From Cohnella phaseoli (GTDB lineage: Bacteria > Bacillota > Bacilli > Paenibacillales > Paenibacillaceae), in assembly GCF_003386235.1 (NCBI RefSeq), contig NZ_QRDZ01000043.1:1-64000 (forward strand): 64,000 nt of DNA, written 5' to 3'. The notes under the pieces are model-generated. The model was given only the letters and a program-made list of their open reading frames with translations, searched no databases and was not told the DNA's origin. Positions 41,691-50,019 of the stretch are shown here, in pieces. How positions within the stretch are numbered: position 1 is the stretch's first letter; each line of letters opens with the position of its first letter. Both the position numbers and the translations under genes were made by a program.

Positions 41691-43232
41691 GTGACTAACA
41701 ACCAGCATGAAATGATCGTCGTACTCGATTTCGGCGGACAGTACAACCAGCTGATCGCCAGACGCATTCGCGATTTGGGCGTATATAGCGAGTTGCTTCC
41801 ATTTAATACGTCGGCGGACAAGCTTCGCGAGATGGCTCCTAAGGGGATTGTTTTCTCGGGCGGACCGGCTAGCGTCTATGCGGAAGGAGCGCCTACGGTC
41901 GATCCGGCGATTTACGAGCTTGGCGTGCCGATCTTCGGCATTTGCTACGGCATGCAATTGATCACGCATCAGCAGGGCGGCAAAGTCGAACCGGCGCACA
42001 AACGCGAGTACGGAAAATCGGACATCGATTTCGCGGAAGGCTCGGCGCTTGCGCAAGGACTGGATAGCCGTCAGACGGTATGGATGAGCCACGGCGATCA
42101 TGTTACGGAGCTGCCGACCGGCTTCCGCGTCGATGCGAGCACGGAACATGCTCCGGTTGCGGCGATGAGCAACCCGGACCGCCGAATTTTCGCGGTGCAG
42201 TTCCACCCGGAAGTACGACACTCCGTGCACGGCAATGAAATGATCGGCAACTTCCTGTTCAAAGTGTGCGGCTGTAAAGGCGACTGGACGATGGGCTCGT
42301 TTATCGACGATATGATTGCGGAGATTCGCCAGGAAGTCGGAGACAAGAAGGTGCTGTGCGCCTTGTCCGGCGGTGTGGATTCTTCCGTCGTCGCCATTCT
42401 GATTCACAAGGCGATCGGAGATCAACTGACCTGTATGTTCATCGATCACGGCCTGCTGCGCAAAGGCGAAGCCGAGAGCGTCATGGAGACGTTCGTTGGC
42501 AAATTCGGCATGAATGTCGTGAAGATCGATGCAAGCGAGCGGTTCCTCGGCAACTTGAAGGGCGTAGACGATCCGGAGAAAAAACGCAAGCTGATCGGCA
42601 ACGACTTCATCCGCGTGTTCGAGGAGGAGTCGGCGAAGTTTGACGACTTTACCTTCCTCGCTCAAGGCACGCTGTACACCGACATCGTCGAGAGCGGCAC
42701 GGCGACGGCCCAGACGATCAAGTCCCACCATAACGTCGGCGGCTTGCCGGAGGACATGAAGTTTAAGCTGATCGAGCCGCTTAAGACGCTGTTCAAGGAC
42801 GAGGTGCGCAAGGTCGGTGCGGAATGCGGCCTGCCGGAAGCGATCGTGATGCGTCAGCCGTTCCCGGGACCTGGACTGGCGATCCGCGTGCTGGGCGAAG
42901 TGACCGAGGACAAGCTGGAAATCGTGCGCGAATCCGACGCGATTCTGCGCGACGAGATTGCCAAGGCGGGGCTTGACCGCGAGATTTGGCAGTATTTTAC
43001 TGCGTTGCCGGGCATGAAGAGCGTTGGCGTAATGGGCGACGGGCGCACGTACTCGTACACCGTCGGCATCCGCGCGGTAACCTCCATCGACGGTATGACC
43101 GCCGACTGGGCGCGCATCCCGTGGGACGTACTGGAGAAAATCTCCGTGCGCATCGTCAACGAAGTTCAGAACGTCAACCGCGTCGTGTACGACATTACGT
43201 CCAAGCCTCCGGCTACGATTGAGTGGGAATAA
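41691..43232 (+). CDS. guaA: GMP synthase (glutamine-hydrolysing)
   Basis: Converts XMP to GMP using glutamine and ATP. The 513 residues hold a class I glutaminase domain (nucleophile Cys in FGICYGMQL, His/Glu in VQFHPEVRHS), the ATP-pyrophosphatase P-loop ALSGGVDSSVVA near 228, and the C-terminal dimerisation domain ending DITSKPPATIEWE. The GTG start is at 41691 with GAGAGGGG upstream. It is monocistronic, with its own promoter and terminator and no riboswitch, unlike the permease and pur operon nearby. Confidence 0.97.
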   Translation: MTNNQHEMIVVLDFGGQYNQLIARRIRDLGVYSELLPFNTSADKLREMAPKGIVFSGGPASVYAEGAPTVDPAIYELGVPIFGICYGMQLITHQQGGKVEPAHKREYGKSDIDFAEGSALAQGLDSRQTVWMSHGDHVTELPTGFRVDASTEHAPVAAMSNPDRRIFAVQFHPEVRHSVHGNEMIGNFLFKVCGCKGDWTMGSFIDDMIAEIRQEVGDKKVLCALSGGVDSSVVAILIHKAIGDQLTCMFIDHGLLRKGEAESVMETFVGKFGMNVVKIDASERFLGNLKGVDDPEKKRKLIGNDFIRVFEEESAKFDDFTFLAQGTLYTDIVESGTATAQTIKSHHNVGGLPEDMKFKLIEPLKTLFKDEVRKVGAECGLPEAIVMRQPFPGPGLAIRVLGEVTEDKLEIVRESDAILRDEIAKAGLDREIWQYFTALPGMKSVGVMGDGRTYSYTVGIRAVTSIDGMTADWARIPWDVLEKISVRIVNEVQNVNRVVYDITSKPPATIEWE

Positions 43233-43263
43233 GGCGGATGTGCAGCTATAGGCGTTAAAAAAG

Positions 43264-43309
43264 AACTCTCTTCTGTTTGCGTTGTTCAGCAAATGGGAGG
43301 GAGTTTTTT
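43264..43309 (+). terminator. Terminator of guaA
   Basis: A 17-bp stem (43264-43280 with 43289-43305, four G-U pairs), 8-nt loop and six T at 43304-43309. Confidence 0.92.
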
Positions 43310-43432
43310 AAGATTAAAATCAAGGCCGAATTGTTGCTCAGGGCTACTGCTATACGATATGATGAGGTTATATCAAGAGATTCGGACATACATCAAAGGA
43401 ATTGAAAAAAAACGGATTGGAGGGGAAGAATA

Positions 43433-44065
43433 ATGGAAGAGTTAAAAGCGTTGCTTCAAGGGATGCATGCAGAGTTTAGCAAGGTGAGTGAGCGGCTTGA
43501 GGTGTTGGACGGGAAATTTGGAGAGCTGAGCGCGGAGTTTGGAAAGATGAATGAACGCCTTGATCGCCTTGAGGGACTGCCTACAGAATTTGATAAGGTG
43601 AATAAACGCCTTGATGGGCTGGACGGGAAATTTAAAAAGATGGACAAGCGTCTTGACGGGCTAGATGGGAAAGTTGAAAAAATGGACAAGCGTCTTGACG
43701 GGCTGGACGGGAAAGTTGAAAAAATGGACAAGCGTCTTGACGGGCTGGACGGGAAAGTTGAAAAGATGGACAAGCGTCTTGATCATCTTGAAGGGCTGCC
43801 GGGGAAATTCGGAAAGATGAGCGAACGTCTTGACGGATTCCACAAAGAGTTCGGAAAGATGGATGATCGTTTTGATCGTCTCGAAGGCTTGACCAGGCAA
43901 GGCAATGAAATCGGTACGCAATTAATTGCCAAAGTAGCGAACGTTAAAAGCGATGTTGAAGATGTAAAATCAGATACAAGAAAGATGAAAGAAGAGTTTC
44001 CGGTCATTAAGCAAATTATCAATAGCCATGATAATTATATTACACTCCATAAGTTTAGCAGTTGA
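43433..44065 (+). CDS. Coiled-coil protein with 14-residue tandem repeats
   Basis: A 210-residue, highly charged protein made almost wholly of 14-residue units of the type KMDKRLDGLDGKVE, with leucines or valines spaced for a coiled coil. The central units (from 43640, 43682 and 43724) are near-identical at the DNA level with an exact 42-nt step; outer units have diverged. There is no membrane segment or signal peptide. The start ATG has GGAGGGG 7 nt upstream. Similar repeat proteins are common in Bacillales without known function. Copy number may vary between strains. Confidence 0.8.
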   Translation: MEELKALLQGMHAEFSKVSERLEVLDGKFGELSAEFGKMNERLDRLEGLPTEFDKVNKRLDGLDGKFKKMDKRLDGLDGKVEKMDKRLDGLDGKVEKMDKRLDGLDGKVEKMDKRLDHLEGLPGKFGKMSERLDGFHKEFGKMDDRFDRLEGLTRQGNEIGTQLIAKVANVKSDVEDVKSDTRKMKEEFPVIKQIINSHDNYITLHKFSS

Positions 44066-44175
44066 TCGCTTATAAGCGGACGGTCTTCTGTGGAAATTCT
44101 TCCAAAATAGAGAACATTTCTCCTCTGTAAATCGTCTGAATAATATCAGATTGATTTCCGGAGGTTTTTTACAAA

Positions 44176-44721
44176 ATGATATTTTCTAAAGACCAATGGG
44201 TGAAATGGTTCGTGCTCGCATTGGGGAGTCTAATTTTCTTGATCGTGTTGACCCAAATCGGGTACGCAGGAACGAATCGCGATTCTTATCTGGAACGGGT
44301 TAAGGAAGGCAAGCTCTATTACAATGTTCATCCTTCCTTTGCGGATGAGCAGAAGATGCAGCCTGAGGTGGCTGAGAAGCTGCTCACCAGTTGGAACGGG
44401 GTTGCCGATAAGCTGAACAGTATTATATCCGTAAAGGATTGGAAGTTGGTCAGCAGCGGAGATCTTGATCTGGAGCTAACGAACGGATTGCCGGATCAAG
44501 AAGTGTCGACCTTTAACGAAGCGCTTTTCAGCGATCAAAGGAAGTCCGAGTTGCAGAAAGGCGATCTCTATCCCGGCGCTTTGATCAGTCCGAACGAGGA
44601 TCGCGTAATTTTGTTTTGGGAGAAATTTGACGGCAGCGCGGTGTATCTGCACATCGATTCCAAGACGGATTCCGACGGCTCGCGAACTTGGTTTGTGAAC
44701 GGCGAAGTCAGTCGGATTTGA
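44176..44721 (+). CDS. Small membrane-anchored protein of unknown function
   Basis: 181 residues. One N-terminal membrane segment (WFVLALGSLIFLIVLTQIGYAG, about 11-32), with the rest probably outside. The body has no family I recognise; the pattern VKDWKLVSSGDLDLELTNG and LFWEKFDGSAVYLHIDSK suggests a compact alpha/beta domain. ATG 44176 is preceded by CCGGAGG at 44157-44163. It stands alone, upstream of tandem array D. Confidence 0.7.
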   Translation: MIFSKDQWVKWFVLALGSLIFLIVLTQIGYAGTNRDSYLERVKEGKLYYNVHPSFADEQKMQPEVAEKLLTSWNGVADKLNSIISVKDWKLVSSGDLDLELTNGLPDQEVSTFNEALFSDQRKSELQKGDLYPGALISPNEDRVILFWEKFDGSAVYLHIDSKTDSDGSRTWFVNGEVSRI

Positions 44722-44779
44722 ATATTTACAATTCGGAAAGTGTAAAATTCGCTGCCCGGCAGAGTCCAATCAAGCAGAA

Positions 44780-44965
44780 AATTTAAATCGGAAAATCCAC
44801 CTTAGTTCTACAAAATGAGTGAAATCGGGCGATTTAAGAAGGAAAACCAGGCTTATTTTTATAGAATAAGCGATTATGCGGAATTAAAGCGGAAAACCCG
44901 TCTTATTCGCCCCTAAAAAAGTGCGGAAGCACTTTTAAAGCGGTTTTTCCACCTTAGTCCCACAA
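44780..44965. repeat. Tandem array D: four units of about 51 bp, same family as array A
   Basis: Four diverged units whose cores (tCGGAAAATCC, AAGGAAAACC, GCGGAAAACCC, GCGGTTTTTCC) begin at 44788, 44839, 44889 and 44940 (steps 51, 50, 51). The units share the TTTAAaGCGGAAAAtCC..CTTA theme and spacer of array A, 29 kb away. The array is non-coding, in the gap between a small membrane-protein gene and the SLH-protein gene. Confidence 0.8.
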
Positions 44966-45151
44966 GTCGTCTAGGCCCTGAGCGGATCGAGCCGAACTCC
45001 CCGCCTCATCTCCATAGATTTGAGCAATAAGCTTTGCTTCAGCGCCTAGGTTAAGCCGGTACGCCGAAGGCATTTTTGCTTGTTGGCGAAATCGAATCCG
45101 ATTGGCTCAATATCGATTATCCCACTGCCTCCAGCCGCTGGAGGTTTTTTT
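44966..45151 (+). ncRNA. Possible structured RNA between array D and a terminator
   Basis: A long-range helix is possible between CTAGGCCCTGAGC (44971-44983) and GCTTCAGCGCCTAG (about 45036-45049). The stretch ends in a canonical terminator. As at array A, a non-coding stretch of about 200 nt follows the repeats and closes with a terminator. The two stretches are not clearly similar in sequence. It may simply be the 3' untranslated region of the preceding gene. Confidence 0.25.
45128..45151 (+). terminator. Rho-independent terminator before the SLH-protein gene
   Basis: CCTCCAG-CCG-CTGGAGG (45128-45144) followed by seven T. Confidence 0.9.
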
Positions 45152-45319
45152 GTGCTATGGGAGACAGGGCGTGGCATACACGCCCTAGGGGAGGTAACGA
45201 AATAAACGTGCGGTTTACACGGGGATGATTCGGCGGTGACAAAGCGGCGCTACGATGGTAAATGGTGGTTTGTCCACTGTAATCATCAGCTTTGGATAAT
45301 CAGAGGAGCGTGAAGGTCT

Positions 45320-48300
45320 GTGAAGTCTCAAGGTCGTCGCCTAATAAACAAATTATTCGCCGTTATGCTGTCGCTGGCTGTACTTGCGCCGTATGTGCCG
45401 CAAGCGGTTATCGGAGCGGATACGGCTTATGCGGCCCCATCGGGTGTCGTTATGCTGGAGGATTTCGAGAACGGTTTGGGCAATGTCCGGTTGGAGAAAA
45501 AACGGGTGTTCGACGGCAGTCTGTCGCTCGAATCGAACCCGAAATATGTGCGCAACGGCGCTTATTCCGCGCGAATCGATTACGACATGATCGGGATCGA
45601 GGACAACCCGTCGCAAATCTCGATTGGCGCCGTCCCTTATACGATTCCGATTCAAGGCTATCCGCAAAAGATCGGCATGTGGGTATATGCCAACAATGAC
45701 GGCCATCTGCTTACGACCAAGTTCCGCGACGGAAACAGCAGTTCTTTCGAAATGGAGCATTACGCCGACGAAAGCGTTGGCATCGACTGGACGGGCTGGC
45801 GTTATCTCGAAGTCGACATCGAGCAAGGAAAGGCGGCCCCGATCGTGCTGGAGCTGTTTCTGCAGATGAAGCAGAGGGATATCGGCAAGAAAAACAAAGG
45901 CTCGATCTGGGTCGACGATATCCGGCTGATCTACGATCCCGTGGCCGAGGATACGACGGTGCCGACTCTGGCCGCCGTTTATCCAACTCCTGATCAGACG
46001 GTGAATGCGCCGATATCGGAAATTTCGCTGGCCGCGTCCGACTTCGGAACCGGTATCGATCCGGCGTCTTTGCGTCTGACGATTGACGGCCAACCTTTTG
46101 CGCCGTCCGTTTTTGAGAACGGCGTTGCCGTGTTCTCGCCAGGCGCGGCGATGGGCGGGGGTTACCATGAAGCCGTTGCCGAGGCGCGCGACTTGGCGGG
46201 CAACCCTGCGCGAATCGAATATACTTTTCGAGTCGAACACGGCGAGCGCCTGGCTATGACCGCTCCCGCGGAAGCGAAGAGCGGAGTGCCGTTTCATGTC
46301 CTGTTGCAGGCTCAGGACATCAGCGTAGCGGAAAGCGTCTATGCGACGATCCAGTTCGATCCCGCGACGCTGCAAGCGCGCAATGTCGCAGAACGCGCAG
46401 ATCTGATCGGCGTGCATACCGACATCGATAATGTCGGAGGCAGCGTGAAATTCAGCGCCGCAGGGCTGAACGGAGCTTCCGCCGCACCGCTGGCCAACAT
46501 CGAATTCGAAGTGAACCGGAACGCCAAGATGGAACGCGGAGAAACGTATAAGAGCGTGCGAATGATCGAAGGCGGCTTAGGCTATGCGGGCGACGTTTCT
46601 ATTCCTTCCTTCGCCGCTCCGATCCGCTACGGCCTCGGCTTCGCTTACCAATTGGAAGCAAACGGAACGTCGCTCGGGACGGAAAGCATCTTTACGGTGA
46701 AGGACGGCAACGGCGCGCCAGTTCCAGGTGCGCGGATTGAGTTCACGGACCCGAACGGTCCGCAAACCTACGTCACCGTAACCGCTCCTCAATCGAAGGT
46801 GTACACAAACGCAGACTCGTCTTCGGCGGTTAAGCTGGAGCTGGGACAAGGTCGTCAACTGCTCGCGACTGTAGGCGCAACATCCGGGTTCGTCCAAGCG
46901 TTCCTGCCCGACGGCAGCGGAATGGGCTGGATTCCGTCTGCCGACGTTCAGCAAGAAGATCTTGCACAAGGAATCGGGCTGACAGACGCGCAAGGCCAAG
47001 TTCGTACGAAACTGGGGACGCTGGCTAAGGGCGTATGGTTCCTTCAGGCGGTCAAAGACAACGGATTAAGCGAGCGCCTAACATTTGCCGTCGTCCCTCA
47101 ATTCGGTCCGGAACGACCGCTGTACGTCCAGACCTACGTGAGCGAAGACATGGCGACGAAGCTTAGCGTTGCCTGGCAGACGGCTCCTTCCGTCCCGCAA
47201 AATTATATTCAGTACGTGAAGGAAAGCGAGCTTCCGCAAGGCAATCCGGAGTTGGCTGAGGGCCATGCGACTGCGGCCGCAGCGAATTCCGTGCTCCAAT
47301 TGCTCAGCCAAACGGAGAATGGGCCTAAAGGAGAGATTCGTTTCCACCAAGCGCTCGTCTCCGGTCTGCAGCCGAATACGAAGTATTATTATCGCGTCGG
47401 CTATGAAGGACATTGGAGCGATTGGTACGGCTACAGTACGGCTCCGTCCGGCCAGAATACGCCTGTGTCGTTCGTGTTCGTCACCGATTCGCATACGAAG
47501 GAAGACAACGGTCTTGAAATCTATCAGAGGCTGATGGGCAACGTTTTCGAAAATTATCCGAATACCCGATTCGTCATGCACGGCGGCGACATCGTGGACA
47601 ATGGCGGCGCGCTGAACGAATGGAACCGATTCTGGGAAGCTTCCTCGATCTACGCCACTTCCGTGCCTTCGGCCCAGGCGATCGGCAATCACGACGTGAA
47701 GAGCGAAGGCAAGGACGTTTTCACCAGAGGAACCGGCTTCCCGGACAACGGCCCGGACACGCAGAAGAAATACGCTTATTCGTTCGATACGGGGAACGCG
47801 CACTTTGTCGTGCTCAATTCCGAGGCGACCGAGGAAAATATGATCAAGCAGGCGGAATGGCTGGAAGCGGATCTGGCCAAGAGCAAGAAAAAGTGGAAGG
47901 TCGCGATGTTCCATCGGCCTGCTTACCACACCGAGGCGGGACGGGACAAGCTGATTGAATACACGCAAACCTATTTCGCTCCGATTCTCGAAAAGCAGGG
48001 AGTCGACCTTGTGCTCGTCGGGCACGATCACATCTATGCTCGCACGTATCCGATGAAGCAGGGCCAGCCGCTTAAAAACGGAGAAAGAGGCACGCTTTAT
48101 TTGGACGGCGGAGCGTCGGGCTGGAAGTTCTACGACGGAACGAAATACGATTATCTCGATTTTGTATTCGACGACAACGTTGCGGTATACTCCGCCATCG
48201 AAATCGGTCAAGATCGGATACAGATTCAAGCCCGTACGGAAAACGGGGATCTCGTGGACGACCATACGATCGTGAAGAAGGATCCGTCCCCAGGCACTCC

Positions 48301-49480
48301 TTCCCCGGGCACCCCGTCAAGCCCGTCCGGCGGCGCGAACCCGAATCCGCAGCCGGATCCGTCCGTCAACGAGTCGGGCCTGCCGATTCGCTCTGTGACG
48401 GATGCCGAATGGGCCAAAGCGCAATCCGAAGGGAAGCTGAGCATTACTATAGCTGGAGCGGGCGGAGAAGTACGGCTTCCGGCGAATGCGAGCGACGCGC
48501 TTAAAAACGGAGGGCTGGAGCTGACGGTGAGAGGCTCCCTGGTTCTGAAGCTGTCCCCGGCCCAATTGCGGTCGGCGGCTGCGGGACTTGTAAGCGGCGA
48601 ATGGCTGGCGCTTGAAGTTGTCGTGGACGAAGCGGCGAAATCGGCCGAGCGCGTTCGTCAGGCGCAGCAGAAAGAGAAAGCAACGTTGACGCAAGTCGCC
48701 GGGGCATTCCGAATTAGCCTGTCCTCCTTGGATGCGGACGGCAAACGGGAACACAAGAATGGAGCTGCGAATGCGACGCTGACGATTCCCGCGGGAACGA
48801 AGAACAAGCTGACAGGAGTGTACGAGATTGCCGCCGACGGAACGGCGACGTACGTGAAGGGCAAGAGAACGGCTAACGGAACGGAAGTCGATCTCGTCCC
48901 AGGTCGCACCTATATGCTGCTTGACTACAAAATGAGCTATGCGGATCTGCCGTCCGGTCACTGGGCATACGAGTATGTCGCACAGCTGGCGGCAAGTCGC
49001 AGCGTCAACGGAATCGACGGAGAGCGGTTCGCTCCGAATCGCGAAGTGACGCGCGCCGAATTCACGGCGATGCTTGTCCGCGAGCTGGGGCTTCAAGCTT
49101 CGAGTCAAGCCGGCTTCGCGGACGTGGCTCAAGGGACCTGGTATGCGGAAGCGATAGCCGCCGCGAAGGAAGCGGGTTTGGTGAACGGCTCATCGGGCAG
49201 CGCCTTCCGCCCGGCTGCAGGCATTTCCCGTCAGGAAATGGCGGCTATGATCGTCAGAGCCTATGAGATTCTGCATGGCACAGCTGTACAGAGGGCAAAC
49301 GGAGGCCATACGTTCTCCGACATGAGCGGAGCTCAAGCGTGGGCGAAGGAAGCGGTAGCCAAAGCGCATGAGCTGGGACTGGTGAACGGCAGCGGGAACG
49401 GCAAGTTCCGCCCGCTGGCCGGCGGAACCCGCGCGGAGTCGGCGAAGCTGATCGTGGCGCTGCTCGAATCGCGACCGTAA
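45320..49480 (+). CDS. Giant secreted metallophosphoesterase (purple acid phosphatase-like) with SLH anchor
   Basis: A 1386-residue surface protein. After a signal peptide (cleavage near TAYAAP, about 38) come a jelly-roll carbohydrate-binding-like domain (DFENGLGNVRLE..WVDDIRL), an Ig-like domain, a cohesin-like domain (PFHVLLQAQDISVAESVYATIQFDPATL split), a fibronectin-like phosphatase N domain (ATKLSVAWQTAP, NTKYYYRVGY), and a catalytic metallophosphoesterase core: TDSH, GGDIVDN, GNHD, HRPAYH, GHDHIYAR. A Pro/Ser/Gly linker follows, then about 200 residues of unknown fold, and three SLH repeats at about 1215-1386 that bind wall polysaccharide. The GTG start at 45320 follows GAGGAG at 45303. 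Substrate unknown; phosphate scavenging is plausible. Confidence 0.92.
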   Translation: MKSQGRRLINKLFAVMLSLAVLAPYVPQAVIGADTAYAAPSGVVMLEDFENGLGNVRLEKKRVFDGSLSLESNPKYVRNGAYSARIDYDMIGIEDNPSQISIGAVPYTIPIQGYPQKIGMWVYANNDGHLLTTKFRDGNSSSFEMEHYADESVGIDWTGWRYLEVDIEQGKAAPIVLELFLQMKQRDIGKKNKGSIWVDDIRLIYDPVAEDTTVPTLAAVYPTPDQTVNAPISEISLAASDFGTGIDPASLRLTIDGQPFAPSVFENGVAVFSPGAAMGGGYHEAVAEARDLAGNPARIEYTFRVEHGERLAMTAPAEAKSGVPFHVLLQAQDISVAESVYATIQFDPATLQARNVAERADLIGVHTDIDNVGGSVKFSAAGLNGASAAPLANIEFEVNRNAKMERGETYKSVRMIEGGLGYAGDVSIPSFAAPIRYGLGFAYQLEANGTSLGTESIFTVKDGNGAPVPGARIEFTDPNGPQTYVTVTAPQSKVYTNADSSSAVKLELGQGRQLLATVGATSGFVQAFLPDGSGMGWIPSADVQQEDLAQGIGLTDAQGQVRTKLGTLAKGVWFLQAVKDNGLSERLTFAVVPQFGPERPLYVQTYVSEDMATKLSVAWQTAPSVPQNYIQYVKESELPQGNPELAEGHATAAAANSVLQLLSQTENGPKGEIRFHQALVSGLQPNTKYYYRVGYEGHWSDWYGYSTAPSGQNTPVSFVFVTDSHTKEDNGLEIYQRLMGNVFENYPNTRFVMHGGDIVDNGGALNEWNRFWEASSIYATSVPSAQAIGNHDVKSEGKDVFTRGTGFPDNGPDTQKKYAYSFDTGNAHFVVLNSEATEENMIKQAEWLEADLAKSKKKWKVAMFHRPAYHTEAGRDKLIEYTQTYFAPILEKQGVDLVLVGHDHIYARTYPMKQGQPLKNGERGTLYLDGGASGWKFYDGTKYDYLDFVFDDNVAVYSAIEIGQDRIQIQARTENGDLVDDHTIVKKDPSPGTPSPGTPSSPSGGANPNPQPDPSVNESGLPIRSVTDAEWAKAQSEGKLSITIAGAGGEVRLPANASDALKNGGLELTVRGSLVLKLSPAQLRSAAAGLVSGEWLALEVVVDEAAKSAERVRQAQQKEKATLTQVAGAFRISLSSLDADGKREHKNGAANATLTIPAGTKNKLTGVYEIAADGTATYVKGKRTANGTEVDLVPGRTYMLLDYKMSYADLPSGHWAYEYVAQLAASRSVNGIDGERFAPNREVTRAEFTAMLVRELGLQASSQAGFADVAQGTWYAEAIAAAKEAGLVNGSSGSAFRPAAGISRQEMAAMIVRAYEILHGTAVQRANGGHTFSDMSGAQAWAKEAVAKAHELGLVNGSGNGKFRPLAGGTRAESAKLIVALLESRP

Positions 49481-49490
49481 CCGCAATCGC

Positions 49491-49560
49491 AGTCACAATC
49501 ACAATCACAGTCACAGTCACAGTCACAATCACAATCACAGTCACAGTCACAGTCACAATC
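49491..49560. repeat. Higher-order hexanucleotide repeat right after the SLH gene
   Basis: Six-base units AGTCAC and AATCAC form a 30-bp block that is repeated exactly (49491-49520 and 49521-49550) plus a partial third copy. It starts 11 bp beyond the stop codon, so changes in copy number would not alter the protein. Confidence 0.9.
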
Positions 49561-49588
49561 GAAACCCCCTCGCACAATCGATAGATCG

Positions 49589-49625
49589 CAGTCGCTCCGG
49601 GCCGCAGCCCGGGGCGATTGTTGTA
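49589..49625 (+). terminator. Terminator of the SLH-protein gene
   Basis: CAGTCGCTCCGGGC (49589-49602) pairs with GCCCGGGGCGATTG (49607-49620), with two G-U pairs and a tight CGCA loop. A T-rich tail follows. Confidence 0.8.
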
Positions 49626-49750
49626 TTTTCCATCCACCATATGCTTTGTTTTCGCTTTCAATAGAAGTTTCGACAAGGTTCCCACCAGACAAGAATGCAA
49701 TTTCCGAACATTATATCCGCTTACCGCCTGTGAATATACGTAAATAATCG

Positions 49751-49779
49751 TTGACATCGAAGGGCTTTCGACCTAGAAT
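49751..49779 (+). promoter_or_regulatory. SigA-type promoter of the purine permease gene
   Basis: TTGACA (49751-49756), exact 17-nt spacer, TAGAAT (49774-49779), about 30 bp before the riboswitch aptamer. Confidence 0.8.
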
Positions 49780-49808
49780 ATGTGATGGACAAGCAACAAC
49801 TGAATAAT

Positions 49809-49880
49809 CTTTTCGTATAATCCCGGGAATCGGCCCGGGAGTCTCTACGAGGTCACCGCAAATGATCTGTCTACGAAAAG
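49809..49880 (+). promoter_or_regulatory. Guanine (purine) riboswitch aptamer
   Basis: Conserved parts in order are the P1 strand CTTTTCG, TATAAT, P2 CCCGGG..CCCGGG with GAATCGG in its loop, GTCTCTAC, P3, CGCAAAT, and the closing TGTCTACGAAAAG. The specificity base in TCTACG is C, which pairs with guanine or hypoxanthine rather than adenine. Ligand binding should favour the downstream terminator and turn off the permease gene. Confidence 0.93.
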
Positions 49881-49935
49881 GGAAGCAGACCGAGGGGCGA
49901 TTGCGCCTATCGGAATGATTTTCCCGGTTGTGCGG

Positions 49936-49965
49936 AACCTAGAGGAGAAGTCTTCTGGGTTTTTT
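49936..49965 (+). terminator. Riboswitch expression-platform terminator
   Basis: AACCTAGAGGA (49936-49946) pairs with TCTTCTGGGTT (49951-49961) using G-U pairs, followed by six T. It lies between the aptamer and the coding region, as expected for transcriptional control. Confidence 0.8.
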
Positions 49966-50019
49966 ATGTTTGGTTTAGTTCCAATTCATTCAAATTTTGA
50001 AGGGAGAGTTTATGGGAAC

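Noticed and set aside
49915..50019. Longer N-terminus of the purine permease
   Set aside because: This stretch is the riboswitch terminator and leader. The family sequence and a ribosome site begin at 50020.
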